A stretch of 64,000 bases of DNA. Origin: Edaphochlamys debaryana (taxonomy: Eukaryota > Chlorophyta > Chlorophyceae > Chlamydomonadales). Of the stretch, positions 12,201 through 22,500 are shown in pieces (position 1 is the stretch's first letter; every line of letters begins with the position of its first letter). The DNA is taken from assembly GCA_016858145.1 (NCBI GenBank), contig JAEHOE010000064.1, positions 186,001 through 250,000 on the forward strand. Reading direction: 5' to 3'. The notes beneath the pieces were generated by a model. That model was not told where the DNA came from, made no database searches, and worked only from the letters and a program-made list of their open reading frames with translations. A program made the translations under genes and the position numbers.

Positions 12201-12672
12201 AGGATGCGCCGGAGCGCGTTGGCGATGGCGGGGTCGACGCCAATCATGTCGAACTCCATGACCTCCTCCGTGAGCTTGTTGATGACGATCTGGAAGTTGT
12301 CCTTGAACTCCCCGAGGTCCCAGCTGTTATCCACGCCCATAGCCGCAAACGTGTTGGCTGACGTGACCGTGTTGACCTACAGCACCGGGCGCAGGGCGCC
12401 GAGGGCAAGGCACGGGTGGGTTCGTGCCACCCTCGCGTCCCCCTACCCCCACCCAGACGCCCCCGACTACCCCGGCGTGCTCCCGCCAGCCCGCATCGTC
12501 TGGTCCGCCATAACTGCCACGTTGTGCTTGTTCGCAGCCCACTGCCCCCAGCGCCCGCGACGGCGGCGCGCACATTGTAGTTGAGCTTGTCGCCACACGT
12601 TACGTAGTCCCGCCTAATCTCTAGGTGCTTTGGTAGCTTCGCCTCGCCATCCTTCTTCTTCTCCTTGCCCAT
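9276..12672 (-). CDS. RPAC1: RNA polymerases I and III subunit RPAC1 (AC40)
   Basis: Nine in-phase exons (12672-12574, 12376-12134, 11920-11787, 11443-11412, 10913-10753, 10501-10391, 10017-9889, 9716-9684, 9416-9276) give 360 residues, close to the yeast/human AC40 length. AC40 pairs with AC19 to form the alpha-like assembly platform of RNA polymerases I and III. Hallmarks: the alpha-type motif with [14 protein letters not shown], then [32 protein letters not shown], the [19 protein letters not shown] segment, and a C-terminal [18 protein letters not shown] block. The second intron (12133-11921) has a GC donor, and the conserved [10 protein letters not shown] junction supports it. Exons 4 and 8 are only 32 and 33 bases. 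Three introns contain partial copies of their neighbouring exon. The start is divergent from the amidohydrolase. Confidence 0.95.
9496..9531 (-). repeat. Intronic echo of RPAC1 exon 9 start
   Basis: These 36 bases match 9384-9419, the start of exon 9 with its acceptor, at all but a few positions. The echo keeps a CCCCAG acceptor and would encode the same first codons with two Lys-to-Gln changes. Confidence 0.85.
10076..10131 (-). repeat. Intronic echo of RPAC1 exon 7 start
   Basis: About 55 bases resemble 9961-10015 inside exon 7. The reading frame is kept with mostly conservative changes, but the CAG acceptor is lost. Confidence 0.85.
10578..10608 (-). repeat. Intronic echo of RPAC1 exon 6 start
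   Basis: 31 bases identical to 10475-10505, the first codons of exon 6 plus its acceptor. The echo keeps an intact CCCAG acceptor, but a stop codon follows soon after. Confidence 0.9.
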
Positions 12673-13089
12673 CCCGGCGATGCCCGCCGACTGCGGGCGC
12701 CGTCAGCGGCCGCGATACAAACGTCAAAGCAAAAGCAACCTAATCGTTCGTAAGATACGTGAGGTGATTCGTGAAGGCTGTCGCAGCGTCGCGCAACAAA
12801 GAATTGGGGCTTCGGTTCAGCTATGTGCGCTCTGGAGAGCAGTTGTGTGCTGGTGAGGGTGCGAAAATGTATTCGGTGAATAGCAGCATAACGACTGAAG
12901 CGGCATGGGCAACACACATGGGCCCGACCCCCATGAAGCTGGATATGCTGCTTCGGCGACGCGCGCGCCAAGCAGACTCCCAGCGAGCGCTCCCACGCTG
13001 CACTGATCGCTTCTTCCGCAAGACAAGACGACACTCCACATATGCCCCCACTGACTTGAGAGCACGACCATCGGCTTGCCGACCCCAGG
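12673..13089. promoter_or_regulatory. Divergent promoter region, RPAC1 / amidohydrolase
   Basis: 417 bases between two start codons pointing apart. It must hold both 5' UTRs and promoters. No clear TATA box was recognised. Confidence 0.5.
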
Positions 13090-16000
13090 ATGTCCCTCAG
13101 CCCCACGGGCAAGGTGCTGGTCGCGTTGAGCTGCGCGGTCGCCATTGTCGCGGTGCTGTGGCCTTCAGGCCCTGGTCCCTCGACCGGTGGCAGCGGCGCG
13201 GGCGGCCTGTTGGGTGACAGCTGCCCGCTGGGGTATGGCGGAGGGGCAGGCGTCCCGGAGGACCACGTCCCGGTCCTTCCCAAGCCTCAGGCACGTACTT
13301 TCCGAAGACACCTCTCGTATTGAAGCTTTGCTGAGCACCTGCTGACAGCGTAAGATGCAACCTCAGGCGACTGAGGATAAGCGGTTCCATCTCTTCTTCA
13401 ACGCCACCATCTGGACGGGGCAGGAGGTGGGGAGTGCGGATGCGGGAAGTAGGGGGACATGGCTGCTCGTGCTCCCCCTCCCTCCTTTCCTTTTGGAGCT
13501 CCTCCTTATCTTCAGGGGCAAGCGAGCGGACCCCCGCCTCGCCTTGTTTGACCTTGCCGCCCTCCCATACGGAAGACTGACGGGCCTTGCTTCTGCTTGT
13601 AAACGTCCTTCCCTTGCAGAGGAATGACGGAAGTGTGGCTATGGCTGAGGCAATGCTCGTCCGGAGGGGAGCGGTTGTGGCGGTTGGGTCCTTACCGGAC
13701 GTGAAGGCTGCGCAGGCAGCGGTGGATGCGGCGAAGAGCGGAAAGGGCGAGGAGGGTCGCGAGGAGGGGATGGAGGTTGTGGAGCACGATCTCGGTGGTC
13801 GCTTTGTCATCCCGGTGGGTGTGGAGCCGGGTGGGCGGCTGATGAACTGTCAAGGAGTGCCTGGCCAAGCATGTGGCCAGGTGGGGACCTCAGCGGGCAA
13901 TGGCGTTGACTCTAGCGTCAGGAGGCTTGCCGCCCGGTCCCCACACAGGGATTCGTGGACGCCCACGTGCACGTCATCGGCGGGGGGCTGACCCTGGGGT
14001 CGGTCGCCCCCCACGTGGACCTGCGGGGAGCCTCCTCCAGGTGCGTACGGCACCCCCATGAGCCGCACCACTCGTAACAGCTGGCCGTACGGCGCATCCG
14101 CACGGTACCGTCCGTCCTGGCAGCATGTCGTGCAAACGGTTGGTCCGCTGCGCTGTTCCTTGAAACTGGCCCACGGTTGGCTGAGCTCACGGTTGCCCCT
14201 GCCCCAGCCCCTTTTACCGCTTGCAGTGTGATCGGGTGTGTGGTCCGCTTGCGCTCGTACACCGGCACTGCGCTTGCATTGCGGACCGCATCCCCTCCCC
14301 TCCCCGAAATGGCTAACGGTTATTTGGCGATGCTCACGGTTGCCCTGCCCCTGCCCCTTCTACATACACCCCCATGACGCTTGCATTGCGGATGGCATCC
14401 CCTCCCCGACCTTAGGGAGGAGTTTGTGAGGCGCGTGGCGGCCGTAGCGGCGACGCTGGGGCCGGAGGAGTGGGTGCTGGGCGGGGCGTGGGACGAGGGC
14501 GATTGGGGCGGCGGCCTGCCGGACACGTCCTGGCTAGACGAGGTGAGGAGCTGGCGGAAGGTGGCGAGACCTTGGGAGGCAGTGGGGAGGCAGGCAAAGA
14601 TATAGAGGGCATGGGGTGAACCGAAGCTCAGAGGAATCGTCTCCCTTGCCTGCTAGCTGCCGGTAGCCCTTCGCGATCGCTCGCCCGCCGTGACCCCGGT
14701 ACGGATCGCCCGATCGCTCTGCCCCCCAGGCCACAGGCGGCCGTCCCGCCTTCCTCACCCGCCCCTCCCTTGCCTGCCCCCGCCGCCCCCCAGGCCACCG
14801 GCGGCCGTCCCGCCTTCCTCACCCGCCCCTCCCTTGCCTGCCCCCGCCGCCCCCCAGGCCACCGGCGGCCGCCCCGCCTTCCTCACCCGCCACGACCTGC
14901 ACCTGGGCCTCGCCAGCAGCGCGGCGCTGACCCTAGCGGGGGTGGGGCCGGACACGGCCGACCCCCAGGGGGGCATCATCGACCGAGCGCCGGGCTCGAG
15001 GACGCCCACGGGGCTCCTCAGGTCCGCAGGCGGGGGGTGGGGCCTTGAGTGCATGGTTGAGGTTGAGGTTCTCTGGGAGGGCCTGTGTGACTCGGTCTTG
15101 GAACGCCCTACTGCGGCCCACCGCATGCCTCCCCAGCGGCCCTTCTGAGTCTTGCGCACGGCCTCAACCTCACACCCACGGCCCACACCCGACTCACCGC
15201 GCCCTCCCACAACCCACACACCCCACCGCCCCTAACTCTCCGCCCCCACCCCCCGCAGGGAGAGCGCCACCCTGCTCCTGGCCCCCGCCCTGCCCCGCCC
15301 CTCGGCACCGCTCCGCCGCTCTGCCCTGGCCGCCGCCAGCGCCCTGGCGCTGTCCCGGGGGGTGACCACGCTGGTGGACATGGGCCGCTCGCTGCACGGA
15401 GACTCGACCGGGGCGTCGTGGGCTGACCTGGAGGTGAGTGGAAAAGGTCAGCCGTTGACTCACTCGATGATTGGTGTGGGATCTAGTGGGGTATGGGATC
15501 AAGTGGGGTATGGGATCTGGTGGGGTATGGGATCTGGTGGGGTATGGGATCTGGTGGGGTATGGGAACTGGTGGGGTATGGGATCTGGTGAGGGGTGGCC
15601 ACGCTGGTGGACATGGGGCGGTCTCTTCATGGGCTTATCTAGAGGTATGCGGTGTCGCTGTGACGTCACTACCGTGATTGGGATGAGACTGTTGCTAAGG
15701 AGTTTCCGGCCACTGCTGAGAAGGACCTCACTGCAAACCCTCTCCCCCCAATTGTATGCAACCCATCTGCCCCACGCGTTTCGGCAGGAGGTCTACCTCC
15801 CTGCTGCGGACGCCAGGGAGCTCGAGGTGCGGGTGGTGGCGCACGTGCCCCTCACCTCCTGGTGGGTCCTGTCAGGGGGAGGGAGGGAGGGAGGGTGGGT
15901 GGGTAGGGGAGCCATCAGCTGGGGAGAGTGGTGGCACACGTGTCCCTCACGTCCTGGCCGGTCCTTAAGGGACACGGATAGGGGGTCGAGTGCTGGCACG

Positions 16001-18141
16001 GGGGCAAGCATGCCTGATTAGCACCCTAACGAGACATGGCAAGCGACTGAGACTTGCCAGCTGTAAGAGTTCCGTTGCCCGGCCTGCTGACCTGCTCCCG
16101 ACGCCCGACCTCCATCTGCCTCTTGTAGGCGCCGTGCGGCCACCTGGCGAGCGGTCTACGGCACCGCACACCCCAGGTGAGTGCAAGTGCGGCTGCAGAG
16201 GTTCTGCCTAACAGCGCTTTGGCAACTTCCAGACCGAGCGGCGGCGAGGGTCGAGGGGGCACGTGATCAACATGGGCATGGCTCCCAACAACATGGCCTT
16301 CAACACACCCCCATGACTCCCTGCCCCTGGGACCCCGGCCCGCGTTCTTCTGGCCCCATTGACTCCACATGTACCCTGCCTCCGGGCCCCATGCACCCCA
16401 CCCACAACGCCCGCCTGTTCTACAAGGCTCGAGGGGGGACGTGTGTTTGTACCATCCCCTGCAACACCCCCCTGTAACAGCCCCCTTCCAATCTATTCTT
16501 TCCTGCCCCTGTCCCCTTGTAGCGGCCGCCTGTTCTTCGGGCGGCTCAAGGCCTTCTCCGACGGCTCCCTGGGCTCCCACACGGCGCTGATGTGGGGGGA
16601 GTACGCGGACGCCCCGGGGGAGCACGGCACTCGGGCGCTGGGGCGGGGGGAGCTGGGGGAGCTGGCGGCGGCGGCGGTGCGGGCGGGGATGCAGGTGAGT
16701 GGGCAGGCGCGGGGGGGGGAAGGTGGGCGTGCGCAGCTGCGCGCCTGCCCTTCAGGTGTGAGGCCCTGGTGTGTGGTCGTGTCTGGTTCTGTCAGGTCGC
16801 ATAAGTCAAATTCACAGTCCAAATCAGCAGCTTTGCTCGGTTTGCCCCGTCCTTCTCGATGGTGCAGGTTGCGATTCACGCAATCGGAGACCGTGCGGTG
16901 GACGAAGTGCTAGAGGCGTATGTGGCTGCGCTACAGGGGGCGGCCGCGCAGGCCGAGGGCAGCGGCGGGGCAGGCGAGGCGGAGCGGCGGGTCCGGGAGC
17001 TCGGGGCGCAGCTGCGGCTGCGGATTGAGCACGCACAGGTGCGGATAGGCGGTACGGGTCTTGTGCTTTCTGCCACATGTTGCCAAGATGCCAGGGTTGG
17101 CACACAGGTGCCGGCAGGCGCCTCTCCGGTGTGCGTAAGATCCAGATTCCAGTACGGATCACATGTAGGACCCAGATCCAAAATCCTCACTCCCTCCACC
17201 CGTCCACAGCACCTGTCCGGCACCGCCAACGTCTCAGCTGCGCTGGCGGCCGCTGGGGTCACCCCCGTGCCCAACCCGCTCCACCTCCTCACCGACATCC
17301 CCATGCTCCTCCCCCGCCTGGGGCCGGAGCGGGCCGGACGCGCCTTTGCGCTGGCGTCACTCGCGAGGGCGGGGCTGCGGCCTGCGCTGGCGAGCGACTG
17401 GCCGATCGTGGACCTGCAGCCCATCACAGGTGGGGGACAAGAAGGGAATAGGGGGGCGATGTAAGAGTAGGAAGCATCAGGCGAGACCCGTAAGGGTGAT
17501 GTAGGAGCGAAGGCTGGGGCCCCACCCGCCTGGTTGTCAATATGCACCCTGCGCCTACGCCTCGGTGTGGCGGCTGTCAATTCACCCGCGTGCCGCCATC
17601 CCTCCCCTCCCCTCTTAGCCCTGCTGTGTGACCCCTGGATCCCATTCCCGCTGCGCCCGCAGGCGTGTACGCCTCCGTGTGGCGCCACGCGCCCCCCCGG
17701 GCCGTGTCGTGCGCCATGAACCGAGCGCTGCCCCCCGCCCTTCGCTTCGACCCCGTGGGTTCACACGGCGTTGTGGGGCCGGGGGGCGACCTGGCGGAGA
17801 TCTGTCGTACAGCGGATCTCACTCGGGATGGGGAAGGGGAAGAGGAGGAGGAAGGCTGCGCGGGGGAGGCGGACGTATTGGCGTGGGAGGGCTGGCCAGC
17901 AAGGGTCACAGCCGAGGAGGCGCTAGGGGCGACACAGGCGTTGCTGGGGCACACGGCGTGGGGCGCGCGGGCGGCGGGGCTGGAGGGGTGGGTGGGGGCG
18001 CTGGCGCCGGGGCTGAGGGCGGACTTCGTGGAGCTGTCGGGGCCTCAGCTGCTGGAGGCGGGGGCGCTGCGGCGCTGCCTGCCTCGGGTGGTACGGACGT
18101 GGGTGGACGGACGGCTTGCGTGGGAGTTGCCCGCCGGGTAG
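13090..18141 (+). CDS. Amidohydrolase family 3 metal-dependent hydrolase, membrane-anchored
   Basis: Thirteen exons (13090-13290, 13367-13426, 13620-13814, 13949-14040, 14416-14542, 14858-15021, 15259-15433, 15788-15861, 16129-16176, 16523-16694, 16868-17038, 17210-17429, 17663-18141) join in phase to 725 residues. A hydrophobic stretch at residues 9-23 suggests a signal anchor. The family is YtcJ-like and includes the plant LAF3 group. It shows LFFNATIWTG in the N-terminal beta part, the metal-binding DAHVH (His158, His160), the lysine of RLKAFSDGS (Lys388), HAIGDRA (His440), RIEHAQ (His491) and ASDWPIV (Asp556), so the metal site looks complete. The substrate is unknown; such enzymes usually cut C-N bonds. 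Intron 1 may use a GC donor (CAG|GCACGT). Exon 6 is preceded by two extra copies of its own acceptor and start. Confidence 0.85.
14730..14890 (+). repeat. Three copies of an exon start with acceptor, period 64
   Basis: The sequence CAG plus the first codons of exon 6 occurs with the AG ending at 14729, 14793 and 14857. The copies are nearly identical over the 64-base unit. Only the last continues into the conserved coding sequence. Because 64 is not a multiple of 3, use of an upstream copy would shift the frame. Confidence 0.95.
15475..15590 (+). repeat. 18-base minisatellite in an intron
   Basis: About six to seven imperfect copies of an 18-base unit built on GGTATGGGATCTGGTGGG, just ahead of an echo of the preceding exon. 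Confidence 0.9.
15594..15620 (+). repeat. Intronic echo of amidohydrolase exon 7
   Basis: 27 bases match 15361-15387 (coding VTTLVDMG) with about two differences, placed downstream in the following intron. Confidence 0.85.
15928..15966 (+). repeat. Intronic echo of amidohydrolase exon 8 end
   Basis: About 38 bases resemble 15833-15870 across the exon 8 donor (coding VVAHVPLTSW). The donor GTGGGT is changed in the echo. Confidence 0.8.
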
Positions 18142-19509
18142 CTAGTGGGTGGAGCCAGGGCGACGGGTGCGTGGTGGCTAGGGTGGGCATGGCTTCGTCA
18201 CAGGGAGGGTAAGAATGATGCTATTGCGTCTGCATCCGTGCCCGCTCGCTGGCGTGTCGTGCGGTCCTCGGACTCCTCGCCCAGGATCGATGCACGGGAC
18301 AAGCCACGAGCGCCGTGGCCAATGATGCTCAATCAAAGACGGGTGGCGCGCAGCAACATGAACACGGCTCAGTGGCCGCCTCTGTTTAGGGACTTGATCC
18401 GAAGCCGGGCGCATGGCGTTGTCAACAAATGGATTGTCACCAGAGAGACAGGTGGCACGCAGACCCCCGCACCTGCCGCCAGCGCCACCGTCGACCCCAC
18501 CGGCGCCTAAGCCAGCAGATGGCCAGAAACACCAGACAGACCGACCGACCGAGGAAGACCGACAGACGCCAAGCAGCAACCCAAGAGTGCCCCTGACGGC
18601 CAGATGGCCCCTTGCCGCAATCGCATAGAAAGGCCCCTGAGTCCGGATTCCCTTGATGACACCAACGGCACCCTGACGGCACCGCAGTCGTTTAACCAAC
18701 TGAGCGGATGACCCTCCCATGCCGGGCAGCCCGGGGCCCAAGCGTCTGCGCCCCACCTGGCCACCCCAAGCGCCTCAGCGTGCGTTCACTGCATTCCTAC
18801 CACCCCCAACGCTGCTAGCGCACCACGCACGCTCACCGCGCGCAGACCTCAGTCACACAAACCCGGCCCGTCCACCTACTGCATTAAGAATTGGAGCTGC
18901 ATAAGCAGCGCACATACGTTTGCAGTGACGCCCCAAGTTCTCCCAGCCCCTCACTGCTGCTTCTGGGCTCCAGGGATCGAGGTAAACACACGGGCTTCAA
19001 ACGCCTGATAATAGTAACAGTGCCAAGGGATCGAAATTAGTAGCCATGTGTTTAGGACGAGCATCGTCAGGTTGTCTCCGAGGCTCTCAGCCATTCAAGC
19101 TAGCGGCCCCGCCGCACCCCGAGGATTCGTGGGGCTTACTTAGGGGTCGAAATCAATGACACGCAGCGGGGGCTAGGGGGCCAACAGGCCCCACCTCATA
19201 TCCTCACAGCGTCAGCGGACAGCGCAAATCACGATCAAAAGGAAAGGTCAAGCATGCGGGACGCCCCATGTCCACGCTCCAGCGCATAAGAACTCGCTGC
19301 ATGCGTTGTTGCGCCTAGGAGGTTGACCAAAACACAAGTGGCCACAACCCCTCCTAGCTGTCATCTGGGGCAGCCTGCACGCGCCAGAACTCTCGCCGCC
19401 CTGCCGTACCCAACCCTCCTCTCCCGGCGTGCCATCGTGCTCTGCGCTGCATTGCGCTTTGATGTAAACCCTAATACGACATTATGAACCCTAGCACGTG
19501 CCACGCACG
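18142..19509. other. Convergent intergenic region, amidohydrolase / cyclase
   Basis: 1.37 kb of facing 3' regions. The only TGTAA seen on the + strand is at 19463-19467. No coding sequence is supported. The base composition is visibly less GC-rich than in the genes. Confidence 0.55.
19463..19467 (+). terminator. Possible distant TGTAA polyadenylation signal
   Basis: The first TGTAA found on the + strand after the amidohydrolase stop, but 1.3 kb away, so its use is uncertain. Confidence 0.25.
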
Positions 19510-22500
19510 CTAGCCCAGCAGAACGCACTGAACAACCTCAACGGGGTGTGTGATGCCCTTGAGGCCCATGGGCCCAAGCCGCACCGCTCCCACGCCATCA
19601 CTCAGGCCCCCGCCCAGGCCCAGGCCCAGGCCCGTGTCCGCGCCGCCCCCCTCGCACGCCTCCCACGTGCCCGCACTGCACAGCACCTGGCCCGCAGCGG
19701 CGATGCCTGCGGTCACAATAGGGGAGGCCAGGGAGGGCGTCAGAGTCCCCTCGCCGAGATGAACGGCGCTATGGCGCTTGAGACACCAAGCTAGCACTAA
19801 CACGAGTGTACGAGCCACACAAGGGCTGACAGACATGAGGTTCGAGGGCGAAGGATGAAATGCGGCTTGGGAGTGACACGCCGTGAGGTGAGTCCCATGC
19901 CTCAGCACGCCCTACCCACCTGCGATGCGTGCTGCGCGGTTCATGACGCGGCCCCTGTACGACAGGCGCCCGGAAGCCTCCTCCAAGGAGTGGCTGAGGG
20001 GGCAACAGCGGGGGACGGAGGGAAACCACATCTCAGCCCAGAAAGAAAGATTGCCTGGTTACGGCGCGCCCCTGCTGGCTTGCTATGGCGCAGCCCCTCA
20101 TCCGCCACACATGAGCGGATTGCCCGGCACGGGTTTCTGCTCGTGCGCAACCCATTCCATTAGGCCCTGACAGCAGCAGCTTGTGCCCCTGATGGCTTCA
20201 GTGACCCCACACGGACGTCACTCTAACCTCGTTCGCTACCCCCACACTGCCTCGTCCTCACCTCACGTGCCCCGAGTCCAGCCCGACCTTGACCCTCAGG
20301 CCCCGGTGCATGGAGGGCGCCCCTCCCGGCACCGCCGGGGACAGCGCCGATGGGGGCGGGGGGTGCAGGGCCGAGGCCTGTCGGGGGGGCGCGGCCAAGG
20401 CGCGGCCGGGGGCAGCGGCCGAGACCTCCTCCTACGGGGCAGCAGGGGCGAACAAGCTCCGTCGGACGAGCCCGTGGGGGTGCGTCGGGTGCGAGGGGTG
20501 GTGGGAACAGGCCTAGCGGACAAGGGCAAGGGACCCCGCATCTTGCAGCGGGGCTGCAGGGCTCACCGAGCACAGCTCGTGGCCGAGCAGCTCCTCCTCC
20601 CAGTCCTGCAGGGCAGCAGGAAGACAGTATTGAAACACAGCTTCCTTCCGGTGAGAAATGCTACGCTTGTACTGACCTACATATCCTCTTCACTGCAACG
20701 TGGCGCCCCCTCGGCCCCACCTGCGGTACATCAGCCCAGCGGCCCGAGCCACTGCCGTACAACGCACGTGCCCCCTCCCTACCTCCCTGCCTCTCCCCGC
20801 AAGGCACCGCACCTGGGACTTGAGCTGCTCGATGCACTGCAGCGCCCAAAGCACCGCGGCGCTGGGCCGCCCGAAGGCCGCCAGCACCAGTCCGTCCCCG
20901 CCCTCCACCAGGAACCCCCCCGCCGCCCCCAGCAGGCCGCCCGTCAGGCGCTGGAAGAGGTCCAGGGCGCGCGCCGCGGGCCCCGGCAGGTCCCCCAGGA
21001 GCGTCGAGGCCCCGACCACTTTCTGCAGGGGCGCACAACACGCAACGGAGCAAGGATTGAGGGCGGAGGGGGCAAGTAAGATCAGGGAAGAGAAAGCCGG
21101 GCGCTAGTGACGGACGGGGCTGTTCACTTTCTGCACTGGTGCACAACACGCGACGGCGGCAAGCGAAGAGAAGGGAAGGGGGAAGGTCAGCGCTGAGGTC
21201 AGGGCAGGGCGGGTTTGGCTCCGGTCACGGGGGTGGGGGGTGCAATGTCACCAAGGAAGTGCAAAGGAGGGCGCGGGCAATGGGGTGTGTCTGCCGGCGC
21301 TGCGGACTGTGCTGATCAGGGGTGCGGCAGGGTGCCGAGCCCCCCGTGCAGCACCTGCAACAACCCCCGCGCCGTCGTCAGGCTCAAGCGGCCGGCACCA
21401 GGTCCTTATTCTTACTATGGTCCAGCCCCCAGGCAAGGGCTCTCACCATGAAGGCGACGGTGATGCGGCTGATCGGCGCCGCCAAAGCGCCCAGCTGCGC
21501 TTGGTGTACGGTACGGAGAGGAGGAGAGAGCACCAAGCGGCACAGCAGACCTGGCGGAACCGCGAGGAACAGCGACTTCGCGCGACCCGCAAGCTCGGCG
21601 TTAAACTGGAAGGCGCAGCTGTAGCGGTTGTAGTTGGAGAGCTGCGGGACGCTGCGGCTCGGCGCTGCGTCCGCGATTGATGTATGCGGGCCGGAAGCGA
21701 TGAACGGCAGGCCGCCGTCGCGTGTGGTCCGTGTGCTACCCGCTCGGCTGCGCGGGCGGATGGGGGCGCTGCGCGCCAGACTATCGCGCAACGCCCCGCC
21801 GAACACGTCCAGCGTGACGCTGCGAGGCTCGATGACCCCCCCAGCAGCGTTCGCAGCCTCGTTGACCGAGACCGCGACCGCCAGCGGCGCTGTCGCTGGC
21901 AACACGGCGGATTGCACCTCGCGATAGCTGCGGCCGCCGAGACGGAAGTCTGCGTGAAAGAGGCGCCGGCCTGGCGCTCTGCCGCCGCCGCTGGCAGCCC
22001 TAACGCCATTCCCACCGCTCGCGGCCCGGACTGGGGACAGCGCACCGGGCGAGCTCTGCTCCCACGCCTCCCCGACCGGGCCCGGGCCCGCCATCACGGC
22101 CACCTCCGGATCTGGATCTGGATCTGGATCTGGACCGTCCTGGCCGGCATCCACGGTCTCCTGAGCGCCGCTGAGGCTGCCGCTGGCAATATGTGGCTTA
22201 GTCAGGAAACCCGCCTCCGTTGACTTCAGCACGTGGTGGCCTGCGTATACGACCGTGGCGGCGGCGGCAGCGCGTGTGGCGGGGCCGCCGCTGCCTTTGA
22301 GGCTGATGCGGAGGCGCTTGAAGGCCGAACCCGAGAGGCTGATGAGTCCACCCGGCGCGACGTCGGAGGTGTGCTTGGCGGTGGCCGCAAACGCGCCGCC
22401 GTAGTGGAAGCTGCCGCCGACCTTGTTGTACGACATCTGCCCCACGTCATTCAGGCCCGAGTGCAGGCCCATGCGTACTGCAGGGAGGGAAGACGTGCCA

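Noticed and set aside
14690..14857. Upstream copies of exon 6 as real extra coding sequence
   Set aside because: The 64-base period breaks the frame relative to the conserved exon, so only the last copy fits the family.
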